From the NCBI RefSeq assembly GCF_010548305.1, contig NZ_JAAGLV010000020.1, positions 1-64,000 on the forward strand: a stretch of 64,000 nt of DNA, given 5' to 3'. The stretch is from Streptomyces sp. SID13031. GTDB lineage: Bacteria; Actinomycetota; Actinomycetes; Propionibacteriales; Kribbellaceae. The translations under genes were made by a program, and so were the position numbers. A model generated the notes under the pieces. That model ran no database searches. It was not told where the DNA came from and saw only the letters and a program-made list of their open reading frames with translations. Shown here piece after piece: positions 48,703 through 56,618 of this stretch (position 1 is the stretch's first letter; the number at the start of each line of letters is the position of its first letter).

Positions 48703-48864
48703 ATGTTCTATCTCTCCATGCCAGCACTCCAAGCGGAGATCTCCTACCGCCAGGAGCGGCTCAAGCGGGACTACCAGCGTCCGCTGTGGTTCAAGCGCAC
48801 GCCTAGGAAGCCGGTGACGCCTACGCCCTGCATCCAGCCGGTTCGGGCCAGGCACGCGATGTGA
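48703..48864 (+). CDS. Microprotein 1 of a three-member tandem family
   Basis: 53-residue protein (MFYLSMPALQAEISYRQERL...). Shared signature with the next two: MF, then A-E-x-[SA]-Y-R-x-E-R-x2-R-D-[YF], predicted as an amphipathic, charged helix. The C-terminal part is basic and Pro-rich (TPRKPVTPTPCIQP). ATG 48703 follows GGAGGACACC. It has its own duplicated promoter/leader and its own terminator. I do not recognise the family; no function is assigned. Confidence 0.75.
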   Translation: MFYLSMPALQAEISYRQERLKRDYQRPLWFKRTPRKPVTPTPCIQPVRARHAM

Positions 48865-48894
48865 GCGCCCGACCACCACCTGTCCCCTCTGACC

Positions 48895-48938
48895 AGCGCG
48901 GCCGAGTCCCCCTCCCGGGTCTCGGCCGCGCTGCTTTT
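48895..48938 (+). terminator. Rho-independent terminator after microprotein 1
   Basis: AGCGCGGCCGAG (48895-48906) pairs perfectly with CTCGGCCGCGCT (48921-48932), then GCTTTT. Separates microprotein 1 from microproteins 2-3. Confidence 0.85.
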
Positions 48939-48985
48939 CCCGGGACTACCTAGGGCCTGCCGGAGTACCTAGTAGGCGCCTGGAG

Positions 48986-49086
48986 GCCCTGGATAGGGAC
49001 TAGTTCCGATGTGCCGGTCCTCCTCAGAAGAGCAGATTAGGGACATCGACAAGGAGTCGAAGAAACACCAGCCAGGAGGCATCCAG
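48986..49086 (+). promoter_or_regulatory. Promoter/leader of microproteins 2-3 (duplicated element)
   Basis: Second copy of the element: ATAGGGACTAGTTCCGATGTG (first 20 nt at 48993-49012), then CCTCCTCAG, then CATCGACAAGGAGTC. Aligned with 48618-48702 it keeps the same order of blocks with point changes. A ribosome site AGGAGG (49075-49080) precedes ATG 49087. Confidence 0.6.
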
Positions 49087-49218
49087 ATGTTCACGAACGA
49101 CTCGGTCAAGGCAGAGGTCAGCTACCGCAGGGAGCGCCTCACCCGCGACTACCGCCGGACCGCCCGCAAGCCGGGCACCCGCCGCAGCATCGTCCACCTG
49201 TTCACCAAGAACGTCTGA
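49087..49218 (+). CDS. Microprotein 2 of a three-member tandem family
   Basis: 43-residue protein (MFTNDSVKAEVSYRRERLTR...). Keeps the family helix A-E-V-S-Y-R-R-E-R-x2-R-D-Y. The C-terminal half is short and basic (ARKPGTRRSIVHLFTKNV). AGGAGG lies 6-8 nt upstream. Co-transcribed with microprotein 3, 13 nt downstream. Function unknown. Confidence 0.75.
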   Translation: MFTNDSVKAEVSYRRERLTRDYRRTARKPGTRRSIVHLFTKNV

Positions 49219-49231
49219 AGGGAGGGACATC

Positions 49232-49393
49232 ATGTTCACCACTCTCGAGTCAGTCCAGGCAGAGACGGCCTACCGGCAGGAGCGCGCCAAGCGCGACTTC
49301 GGCCGGGGCAGCCGCCGGCAGCGCCAGGAGCAGGCCACCAAGGCTGAGCCCCGGCACGCCCGCCGCGCCCTCCGACCCACTACCGCCGCGTGA
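49232..49393 (+). CDS. Microprotein 3 of a three-member tandem family
   Basis: 53-residue protein (MFTTLESVQAETAYRQERAK...). Same helix signature A-E-T-A-Y-R-Q-E-R-x2-R-D-F, then a Gln/Arg-rich tail (GSRRQRQEQATKAEPRHARR). GGAGGG precedes ATG 49232. Too short for usual ORF cut-offs, so easily missed. A very strong terminator follows. Function unknown. Confidence 0.75.
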   Translation: MFTTLESVQAETAYRQERAKRDFGRGSRRQRQEQATKAEPRHARRALRPTTAA

Positions 49394-49404
49394 CCGCGGT
49401 GGCC

Positions 49405-49448
49405 GCCGTCCCCGACCGGATAGTCCCGGTCGGGGACGGCGTTTTTTT
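49405..49448 (+). terminator. Strong rho-independent terminator after microprotein 3
   Basis: 15 perfect base pairs: GCCGTCCCCGACCGG (49405-49419) with 49426-49440, six-nt loop ATAGTC, followed by GTTTTTTT. The strongest terminator seen in the window; it isolates the microprotein transcript from the LuxR gene. Confidence 0.92.
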
Positions 49449-49506
49449 CTCTCCGGAGACCAACCGGACGGGATGCCGTCGATTTGTGTCGGCGCCAGGG
49501 GCGAAG

Positions 49507-52422
49507 ATGGACGACGTGCCCTGGACCTCGACACCTCTCGTCGGCCGCTCGACCGAGCTGGCCGCACTGCTCAGCGCCGTGGACGAGGCGAAGACCCGCC
49601 GCGCCGGGGCGATCCTGCTGTCCGGCGACGCGGGCGTCGGCAAGACCCGGATGCTCGACGAGGTGGCCACCGGCGCGCACGAGCGCGGGTTCGGCGTCCT
49701 GGTCGGGCACTGCACCGACTTCGGTGACGCCGGCCTGCCGTACCTGCCCTTCACCGAGATCTTCGGCCGGCTGGCCGAGGAGCGCCCGGCGGTGGTCGAG
49801 AGCGTCCTGACCAACTTCCCGGCGATCGGCCGGCTGCTGCCGACCCACCGCCTCATCGGTGCGCAGTCCGCCCCGCAGGACGGCCAGCTCGACCGTGCTG
49901 CGCTGTTCGACGCCGTACTGGGTGCCTTCACCGCGCTGTCGACCAGCGAGCCGCTCGTGGTGATCATCGAGGACGCGCACTGGGCCGACGACTCCAGCCG
50001 CGACCTGATCGGGTTCCTGATCACCCGGCTCACGTCGCAGCGGCTCGCGCTAGTCGTGTCCTACCGCAGCGACGACCTGCACCGGCGGCACCCACTGCGC
50101 CGGCCGATCGCCGAGTGGTCCCGCAACCCGCGCGTACGCCGGGTCGGCCTGCTGCCGCTCGACGCCACCGACTCCCGCACGCTGCTGACCGCGCTGCTCA
50201 CTGAGCCGCTGCCCGAGCTGGAGGAGCTCCGGATCCTCGAGCGCGCGGGCGGCAACGCCTTCTTCACCGAGGAGCTGGTCGCTGCCGCGTCGATGGGCGA
50301 CGCAGATGCAGTACCGCCCGAACTGGCCGATCTGCTGCTCGTCCGGATCGACCCACTGTCCGACGACGCCCGGCAGGTCGCTCGCGTGATCGCCGTGGCC
50401 GGCCGGCGCGTTCCCCACACGCTGCTGACGGCAGTGGCGGGTCTGCCCGACCGCGAGCTGGATGCGGCGCTGCGCGAGCTGATCGACGCGCACATCATCG
50501 AGCACCCGGGCAACGCGAGCTACTACTTCCGCCACGCGCTGCTGGCCGAGGCGGTGTACGACGACCTGCTGCCAGGCGAGCGAGTGCGGCAGCACGCTTC
50601 GTACGCGAAAGCTCTGAAGGACCAGACCGTCGCCGGTACTGCGGCGGAGCTGGCTGGGCACGCGACCAGGTCCCACGACCTGGCCACTGCTTTCGAGGCG
50701 CGCGTGCGGGCCGGGCAGGAGGCCATCTCGGTGGCGGCGCCGCAGGAGGCGTTGAAGCACTACGAGATGGCGCTGGAGCTCTACCCGAACGCCGCGGCCG
50801 ACGCGAGCATCGACAAGACCTGGCTGATCGTCGAGACGGCGACCGCTGCGGCCCTGTCGGCGCAGCAGGTGCGGGCTTTGAAGCTACTGCGCAAGGCGCT
50901 CGCCGAGCTGCCGGCCGACGCGCCGCGGCTGCAGCGGGCGGAGCTACTGATGCCGCTGGCCGAGATCGCCCTGTCCATCGACCAGGATCAAGAGGCGCAC
51001 GAGGCGATCTCGCAGGCGCTGCGGTTGACCTCGGACGAGCCGGCGACTGTGTTCAAGGCCCAGGTGGCCTCGATGTACGCACGCGTCTCGGACGCGCTCG
51101 GGCGGCCGATGGAGGCCGAGCGCTGGGCGCACGAGGCCTTGCAGATCGCCCGTGAGGTGGGCCAGGAGTCCGCGGCGAGCGACGCCGGGATCACGCTGGC
51201 CCAGCTGCGGCGGCGGGCCGGCGATCCAGTTGCCGCGGCCAAGCAGTTGGAGGAGGCGGCCGTACGGGCCCAGCTGGCTGGTGATTCGGCGGCCGAGGTC
51301 CGCAGTCGGTTCTTGCTGGGATCCAACCATTACGAGATGGGCGACCTCGCCAGCGCCAGGACTGCTCTCCTGCTGGCCACCGAGCGCGCAGGCGAGTTGG
51401 GGCGTCAGTGGGCTGCGTACGGGTTCGACGCCCGGCGGACGCTTGCGCTGACCCAGTTCGTACTGGGCGAGTGGGATCAGGCGGCGGCGACGGCGCAGCC
51501 CGACTCGATGACTCCGGCCGCTGCGGAGGCCGCGCTGCGTGGGGTGGGGCTGACCGTGCGCGGCGCCCGTGGCGATACGTCGGTCGCCGAGGAGCTGGAG
51601 CGGCTGCGCAAGTGGTGGACGCTCGATGTGATGGTGCCGATCCTCGGCCTGCAGCCGGCCGTCGATGCCTACCTCCGGCTCAACCGGCCCACCGAGGCGG
51701 AGAAGCTGATCGCCGACGTGTCGACGCTGTGCGCAGAGATCTTCCAGAGCGAGTGGTTCATGGCCCGGATCCGGTTCTCGACGATGGGTCTGCAGGTGCT
51801 GTGTCATCGCGTCGTGCACGAGCCGACCGCGGCGGCCGAGCTGGTGGCTCGCGGGGCCGAGCTGGTGGCGGACGGTCAGGCGACAGCCGAGAAGGGCCTG
51901 CCGCCCGGCCGGGTGCTGGGTGTCGAGGGGATCGCGTGGCTGGCCCGGCTGGAGGCGGAATGGGAGCGCCTCCGCTGGCTGGCCGACATCGACCCACCGA
52001 CCCCGGCCGAGCACGTCGCCACCTGGCAACGCACGGTCGACGCCTTCGGGTACGGCGACGTCCATCAGCAGGCCTGGTCGCGACTGCACTTCTCGGCGGC
52101 GTTGCGGGCGGCCGGCCGAGTGGCCGATGCCAACGAGCAGGCGACCCTGGCCGGCGACACCGCCCGCGAGCTCGGCGCCAAGCCGCTGCTCGACGAGCTC
52201 GGTGGAGCAGACGGAGGAGTCGGCCCGACAGCGCTGACGGCGCGCGAGACCGAAGTACTGGCGCTGCTGGCCGAGGGGCGGACGAACCGTCAGCTGGCCC
52301 GGGAGCTGTACATCTCGGAGAAGACGGTCAGCGTTCACGTCTCGAACATCCTGGCCAAACTGGGCGTTCGCAGCCGTACCGAAGCCGCCGCCGTGGCCCG
52401 CCGGGACGGCCTGCTCGACTAG
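49507..52422 (+). CDS. Large AAA-ATPase LuxR-family regulator (LAL type)
   Basis: 971-residue regulator. N-terminal AAA ATPase with Walker A LSGDAGVGKTRM (about 38-49), Walker B-like LVVIIEDAHWADDSS, then a long helical (TPR-like) middle, and a C-terminal LuxR HTH LTARETEVLALLAEGRTNRQ, LYISEKTVSVHVSNILAKLG (about 905-965). LAL regulators often control secondary metabolism or adaptive regulons. ATG 49507 (MDDVPWTSTPLVGRSTELAA) is preferred; the longer frame adds only the terminator region. Sits between the microprotein genes and the NLP gene. Confidence 0.92.
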   Translation: MDDVPWTSTPLVGRSTELAALLSAVDEAKTRRAGAILLSGDAGVGKTRMLDEVATGAHERGFGVLVGHCTDFGDAGLPYLPFTEIFGRLAEERPAVVESVLTNFPAIGRLLPTHRLIGAQSAPQDGQLDRAALFDAVLGAFTALSTSEPLVVIIEDAHWADDSSRDLIGFLITRLTSQRLALVVSYRSDDLHRRHPLRRPIAEWSRNPRVRRVGLLPLDATDSRTLLTALLTEPLPELEELRILERAGGNAFFTEELVAAASMGDADAVPPELADLLLVRIDPLSDDARQVARVIAVAGRRVPHTLLTAVAGLPDRELDAALRELIDAHIIEHPGNASYYFRHALLAEAVYDDLLPGERVRQHASYAKALKDQTVAGTAAELAGHATRSHDLATAFEARVRAGQEAISVAAPQEALKHYEMALELYPNAAADASIDKTWLIVETATAAALSAQQVRALKLLRKALAELPADAPRLQRAELLMPLAEIALSIDQDQEAHEAISQALRLTSDEPATVFKAQVASMYARVSDALGRPMEAERWAHEALQIAREVGQESAASDAGITLAQLRRRAGDPVAAAKQLEEAAVRAQLAGDSAAEVRSRFLLGSNHYEMGDLASARTALLLATERAGELGRQWAAYGFDARRTLALTQFVLGEWDQAAATAQPDSMTPAAAEAALRGVGLTVRGARGDTSVAEELERLRKWWTLDVMVPILGLQPAVDAYLRLNRPTEAEKLIADVSTLCAEIFQSEWFMARIRFSTMGLQVLCHRVVHEPTAAAELVARGAELVADGQATAEKGLPPGRVLGVEGIAWLARLEAEWERLRWLADIDPPTPAEHVATWQRTVDAFGYGDVHQQAWSRLHFSAALRAAGRVADANEQATLAGDTARELGAKPLLDELGGADGGVGPTALTARETEVLALLAEGRTNRQLARELYISEKTVSVHVSNILAKLGVRSRTEAAAVARRDGLLD

Positions 52423-52580
52423 CGCCGTTCACTTTCCGTCGATTCTTAGTCACGTGAAGTATGTACTGATGTGCCCTTGAGGTGCCATCCTCGACTTCGT
52501 TCGCACCCGCCCCCCACTCTTGCGGACGCGCGTCCTCGCGACGTCGCCCCAAGGGTGGCGACCGTCGAAAAGAGCGAAGC

Positions 52581-53390
52581 ATGGAACAGCTGTCGCCCCC
52601 TCAATCCGCCCGACCCGCCAAGCGCCGGCGCCGTCTCATCGGTGTCGCACTCGGTACCGCCGCACTGATGGTGACCTCGGCCGCGGCCGCGTTCGCCGCC
52701 CCGCCGCCAAGCCTCCCGCAGAACGCCGGCGGCCTGGAGCAGTCCTTCTCGCCGGCCTACGACTACGACGGCGACGGGTGCTACGCCACCCCCGCCATCG
52801 GCGCGGACGGCACCCTCAACCCCGGACTGAACACGACCGGAGCGGTCAACGGCAGCTGCCGCGACCAGTCCGACCTCGACAACTCCCAGACGTATGCCCG
52901 CTCGAAGTGCAACAACGGCTGGTGCGCGATCATCTACGCCAGCTACTTCGAGAAGGACCAGGCCGTGGCCGGCAGTGGTCTCGGTGGCCACCGCCACGAC
53001 TTCGAGCACGTCATCTCGTGGGTCAACCAGTCGGCCAACGAGGTCCAGTACGTGACCACGACGCAGCACGCCAGCCAGGTCACGTACGCGCGCTCACAGG
53101 TCCGCTTCGACGGTACGCACCCCAAGGTCGTCTACCACAAGGACGGCGCCAGCACGCACTTCTTCCGCCTCGCCAACACCAATGACGAGCCGCCGGAGAA
53201 CCACTACCACAACTGGCGCTACCCCCCGCTGGTCGACTGGAACGGTTACCCGAGCACGGGCTTGCGCGACATCTTGATGAACGCCAACTTCGGCTCAGCC
53301 ACCATCAAGATCACCGACAAGGACGACCGCTTCCGCAACCTCCTCAACGCCTCCAAGCCCACCGGCATCCCCTTCGACCCCTGGGCCTAA
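52581..53390 (+). CDS. Secreted NPP1/necrosis- and ethylene-inducing (NLP) family protein
   Basis: 269-residue exported protein. After a basic N-terminus, signal peptide LIGVALGTAALMVTSAAAAF (cleavage about A40). The NLP core shows the family hallmark GHRHDFEH at 136-143, where plant-active NLPs usually have GHRHDWEH; the acidic/His residues that bind metal are kept, and only Trp is changed to Phe. Further landmarks: YDGDGCYATPAIGADG, SKCNNGWCAIIYASYFEKDQ. NLPs of oomycetes, fungi and some bacteria bind plant membranes; presence in an actinobacterium suggests plant interaction, not proven. ATG 52581 is chosen because the signal peptide starts there; the upstream frame is unconserved. A hairpin terminator follows. 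Confidence 0.88.
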   Translation: MEQLSPPQSARPAKRRRRLIGVALGTAALMVTSAAAAFAAPPPSLPQNAGGLEQSFSPAYDYDGDGCYATPAIGADGTLNPGLNTTGAVNGSCRDQSDLDNSQTYARSKCNNGWCAIIYASYFEKDQAVAGSGLGGHRHDFEHVISWVNQSANEVQYVTTTQHASQVTYARSQVRFDGTHPKVVYHKDGASTHFFRLANTNDEPPENHYHNWRYPPLVDWNGYPSTGLRDILMNANFGSATIKITDKDDRFRNLLNASKPTGIPFDPWA

Positions 53391-53399
53391 CCCCCTCCC

Positions 53400-53425
53400 G
53401 GGTGCCACTCACTTGAGTGGCACCC
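53400..53425 (+). terminator. Hairpin terminator after the NLP gene
   Basis: GGGTGCCACT (53400-53409) pairs with AGTGGCACCC (53416-53425) around CACTTG; no T-tract follows, so it may be an RNA 3' stabiliser as much as a terminator. Confidence 0.65.
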
Positions 53426-53790
53426 AGCCGCCTGACCCCACCGCCCCCGCGTTTCCGGGCTAAGCGTTGCCCCACCCGCCCTCCTGACCCCACTTTGTGC
53501 ACCCGCTAGCCATCTACTCACCAGTAGAATGCTCAGCCGGTGCACAAAGTCGTCGCTGCCAGCATGAGCTGGTGCTCGGTGGGGCTAGCGGCTGATGACC
53601 GGCGTGTAGGTGTCCCAGACGCTGCTCGTCGCGGCGGCGTAGGCACGGTACCGGCGGTCGGAGACGCAGTGCGCGCGCAGGGTGGGCGCCCAGGTGCGCC
53701 AGTGGGTCCAGGGCCGGGGGGTTGGTGGCCCAGTGGAGCCGAAGTGGTGCAGGTGGGCGCCCACGGGTCACCGCTAGGCGCGTACCAGGG
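53426..53790. other. Interval between NLP gene and small membrane protein
   Basis: One minus-strand frame is possible, 53585-53764 (59 codons from GTG 53764; ...AHCVSDRRYRAYAAATSSVW...). Its C-terminal half reads like real protein, but no ribosome site or promoter box supports it. It is called separately at low confidence. Otherwise nothing recognised. Confidence 0.4.
53585..53764 (-). CDS. Possible small protein or gene fragment
   Basis: 59-residue frame VGAHLHHFGSTGPPTPRPWT... ending SSVWDTYTPVISR. It follows the stop of the small membrane-protein gene in the same direction. It might be an independent small gene or the frameshifted end of something larger. Weak: no Shine-Dalgarno, short. 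Confidence 0.25.
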   Translation of the reverse strand: MGAHLHHFGSTGPPTPRPWTHWRTWAPTLRAHCVSDRRYRAYAAATSSVWDTYTPVISR

Positions 53791-54036
53791 TCAGTGGTGG
53801 CCGCGCGAGCGGTGCTGGGGATGGGCGGTCTGGAAGAACCAGGTGGCGCGCGGCTCCTGCCGGCGGCGGTACCTGATCAGGTCGTCGACTGTCATTTCGG
53901 GACGCTCAGGACGCGAGCGCGGGCTGGTCTCGACGATGCGTTCGAAGACTTCCTGCGCCTGGCTGAACTTCGCCAGCAGGACCGCCGCGACTCCAGCGCC
54001 TGCCGCCGCAATCAACACCCACAGTTGCCAAGACAT
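53791..54036 (-). CDS. Small single-pass membrane protein
   Basis: 81-residue protein: MSWQLWVLIAAAGAGVAAVL (membrane helix, about 3-22), then a charged, helical cytoplasmic part (FSQAQEVFERIVETSPRSRP, MTVDDLIRYRRRQEP) and a His-rich end. ATG 54036 is preferred over the longer frame because GGTGGGGT precedes it and hydrophobicity begins there. Not recognised. Confidence 0.55.
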   Translation of the reverse strand: MSWQLWVLIAAAGAGVAAVLLAKFSQAQEVFERIVETSPRSRPERPEMTVDDLIRYRRRQEPRATWFFQTAHPQHRSRGHH

Positions 54037-54068
54037 ACCCCACCACCCCGTGGTCGTCCCGTTTCCCC

Positions 54069-54080
54069 CAGTAATTACTG
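54069..54080. promoter_or_regulatory. 12-bp palindrome CAGTAATTACTG upstream of small membrane protein gene
   Basis: Perfect AT-rich palindrome in an otherwise GC-rich spacer, 33 bp before the minus-strand ATG 54036. On the minus strand it includes TACAGT-like and TTACTG-like boxes, so it may be both -10 region and operator. Confidence 0.4.
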
Positions 54081-54224
54081 TAACCCCGATCTCCGCAATT
54101 AGCGATGGCTCCATCGCAATGCGTTACGTAGCGAGGCTTCCGAACACAACAAGTTGTCCAATGCAATGACTACAGGGTGAGAGGGCAACGATCTCCGGCA
54201 GATCTCGCGGATCACGCTCGGTGA

Positions 54225-55273
54225 TCAGCGCAGGAGGCGGACCAGGTTGGCGCCGAGGATCTTGCGGATCACCGGCTCCGGCAGCCCGCGCTTCTGCAGC
54301 GCCTCGGTGACCAGCGGCATCCCGGCCGGCCCTTCGAGGCCTGGCACCAGGATCGCGGTGTCCAGGCCTTCGATGATCAGCGGCAGGTCGCAGGCGGGGA
54401 TCTTCTCGCCGAACACCTCGTCGACGAAATCGCTGCCCAGCCCGACGTGGTCCTCGCCGGCCACGCTCACGACGTACTCGATGTGGTCCGCGAGGTGCTC
54501 GACGGTCGGCCGCGGGTCGCCGGTCAGGAAGCCGGCGAAGAAGTTGACGCAGACGACCCCACCGGTGGCGGCGATCCCGCGCAGCTGCTCGTCGGTGAGG
54601 TTGCGGTGGTGCTCGCGGACGGCGAACGCGCTCGAATGCGACGCGACGACCGGCTTCGTCGCCAGCTCGAGGATGTGCTCGACCCCACGGCGCCCGACGT
54701 GCGAGACGTCGATCAGTACGTCCAGTTCCTCCAGCAACCCGACCGCCTCGACCCCGGCCCTCGTCAGCCGGCTCCCGGTCGCGTCCTCGCCCGAGCCGTC
54801 GCCGAGCGCGCTGCGCCCGAAGTGCGTGAACGAGGCCATCCGTACGCCGAGCCGCTCCAGCGTCTGGAAGATCTCGACGTCCTTGTCGATCTGCGGGCAG
54901 CCCTCGAGTGCGAGAATCAGCGCGATCCGCCCGGCCGCGACGGTCTCGTCGATCTCGGCGCCGGTGCGGCACAGCGTCACCTGGTCGGCGTTGCCCTCGG
55001 CGATCCGGTGTGCGGCCTCGATCATCCTGAGCGTCTCGCGCAACGCCCCTTCGGGCAGGAACTCGCTGTTCCCTGACCGGGGTGGTGGGGTGGGGGTCAG
55101 GAAATTGGAGAGAACACCGGCAGCACCTGTACGTCGATGCCGCCCGCCCGCAACTGCGGGATCCACCGGTCGCGGAAGTACTCGACCCAGATCTCCTTGG
55201 GCCGGCGCGCGACCAGCATCAGCAAGTCGTTGTGCGCGTCCGCCACCAGTGCGTCGCCGTGCAGGTCCGTCAT
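54225..55273 (-). pseudogene. Membrane dipeptidase (renal dipeptidase family), frameshifted
   Basis: Metal-dependent dipeptidase (peptidase M19). The N-terminal 58 codons from ATG 55273 carry the first metal motif DAHNDLL and WVEYFRDRWIPQLRAGG, then run into a TGA at 55097-55099. The rest (54225-55166, 313 codons as open) resumes in another frame at PEGALRETLRMIEAAHRIAE with later metal/active-site segments (VLIDVSHVG, PVVASHSSAFAVREHHRNL, GEDHVGLGSDF). Between them is an extra C-rich tract (CCCCCACCCCACCACCCC, about 55080-55096) where relatives have only a few residues, so an insertion with a frame change is likely, or a sequencing error. If real, no full-length enzyme is made. Divergent from the ornithine-cyclodeaminase-like gene. 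Confidence 0.72.
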
Positions 55274-55341
55274 CGGGTGCCCCTCAGCTGTTGGCTCTGC
55301 CGCAACGCTATAACGTCGCCGGCTATGGGGATGCCGAACCG

Positions 55342-56241
55342 ATGAGGGTGCTGAGCGCGGCCGACGTACGCCGTACCGTCTCGATGCCGGCCGCGATCGA
55401 CGCCGTCCGGAACGCGTTCCTGGAGCTCGCAGCCGGCAACTTCGTGCTGCCCCCGCGGCAGATCTTCGGCGACGGCGCTGTCCTGGTGATGTCGGCGTAC
55501 CACTCCCCGACCGGTACCGCCGTGGTGAAGAAGATCGGTATCGCGCTCGACCAGGTGCCGGCGATCCGCGCGACCGTGATCTGGACCGGCCACGGCGAGC
55601 AACTGGTCGCCGACGGCACCTCGATCACCACCCTGCGCACCGGCGCCGTGGTCGGCGTGGCCACCGATCTCCTCGCCGCACCGGACGCGACCCGCCTGTC
55701 CCTCCTGGGCACCGGCGCCCAAGCAGCCGACCAGGCCCGCGCCGTCCTCGCCGTACGCCGAATCGCCACGGTCACCGTCATAGGCCGCAACCCCGACCGA
55801 GCCACCGCCTTAGCGGCAGCCCTGACGGCGGAGTTCCCAGAGGTGAGTTTCACCCCCGGTACGTCGATCGACGACGCGATCGCCACCGCCGACATCATCT
55901 GCTGCGCGACCTCATCCTCGACCCCACTCTTCGACGCCGACGCCCTGCCCGAACGCGTCCACGTCAACGCCATCGGCGCCTTCCGCCCCACCATGCGAGA
56001 ACTCCCCCGCGACCTCCTCGCCACCGCCGACCTGGTGATGGTCGACCAGGTGGAGGCCGCGTTGGAGGAATCCGGCGAGATCATCGACGCCATCACCTCA
56101 GGCGCCCTCGCCCAGACCGCCCTGATCGAACTGGGCACAGCCCTCACCACGAAGCTGAGCCCCACCGGCCGCACAGTCTTCAAGTCAGTAGGCGTCGGCT
56201 GCCAGGACTGGGCAATCGCCAAGGCGCTGGCCGAGCGGTGA
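55342..56241 (+). CDS. Ornithine cyclodeaminase/mu-crystallin family protein
   Basis: 299-residue NAD(P)-binding protein of the OCD/mu-crystallin/alanine dehydrogenase-like family. Active-site Lys region in TGTAVVKKIGIALD, Rossmann motif LSLLGTGAQAADQARAV (GTGAQA), and IICCATSSSTPLF. Related proteins include ornithine and lysine cyclodeaminases and L-alanine or imine dehydrogenases/reductases; the reaction cannot be chosen. Divergent from the dipeptidase gene. ATG 55342 has TATAAC (55309-55314) upstream; a six-codon ORF from ATG 55325 stops on the ATG (ATGA) and may be a leader. Confidence 0.86.
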   Translation: MRVLSAADVRRTVSMPAAIDAVRNAFLELAAGNFVLPPRQIFGDGAVLVMSAYHSPTGTAVVKKIGIALDQVPAIRATVIWTGHGEQLVADGTSITTLRTGAVVGVATDLLAAPDATRLSLLGTGAQAADQARAVLAVRRIATVTVIGRNPDRATALAAALTAEFPEVSFTPGTSIDDAIATADIICCATSSSTPLFDADALPERVHVNAIGAFRPTMRELPRDLLATADLVMVDQVEAALEESGEIIDAITSGALAQTALIELGTALTTKLSPTGRTVFKSVGVGCQDWAIAKALAER

Positions 56242-56595
56242 TCAGGTCCAGTTGAGGACGCCCTTGCGGTAGGCGTAGAGGAGGCCGACCGTGACGAAGG
56301 CGAGAAACACGAACATCTCGATCAGGCTGGCGACTCCGACGGCGGCGAAGACGGTCGCCCAGGGGAACAGGTAGACGGCGTCGACGGCGAAGATCACGTA
56401 GAGGTAGGCGAAGAGGTAGTAGCGGATGTGGACCTGGGCCCAGCCCTCGCCGACGGGGTCGACACCTGACTCGTACGTCTTCAGCTTGTCCGGGGTCGAG
56501 TAGGTGATCGTCAGCGCCTTGTTCAGCGCGAACGCACCCAGCAACCCGAGCAGGCCGAGGACGACGATCGCGGCGACCACGCCATAGCTCTGCAC
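56242..56595 (-). CDS. nuoA: NADH-quinone oxidoreductase subunit A (complex I)
   Basis: 117-residue three-helix subunit near the quinone site. Conserved loop between TM1 and TM2 is typical: TYESGVDPVGEGWAQVHIRY, with the Glu/Gly pattern, then YLYVIFAVDAVYLFPWA with the membrane acidic residues. GTG 56595 is leaderless: TAAGGT (minus strand, 56603-56608) is 7 nt upstream. About 14 kb from nuoBC, so it stands alone, though neighbours include the kor operon that may feed this complex. Confidence 0.93.
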   Translation of the reverse strand: MQSYGVVAAIVVLGLLGLLGAFALNKALTITYSTPDKLKTYESGVDPVGEGWAQVHIRYYLFAYLYVIFAVDAVYLFPWATVFAAVGVASLIEMFVFLAFVTVGLLYAYRKGVLNWT

Positions 56596-56618
56596 GGGCT
56601 ACACCTTAGTGCGGGCGC

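Noticed and set aside
48618..49448. CRISPR-like or other spacer-repeat array in the microprotein region
   Set aside because: The repeats are two imperfect leader copies with coding sequence between them, not regular short repeats with unique spacers.
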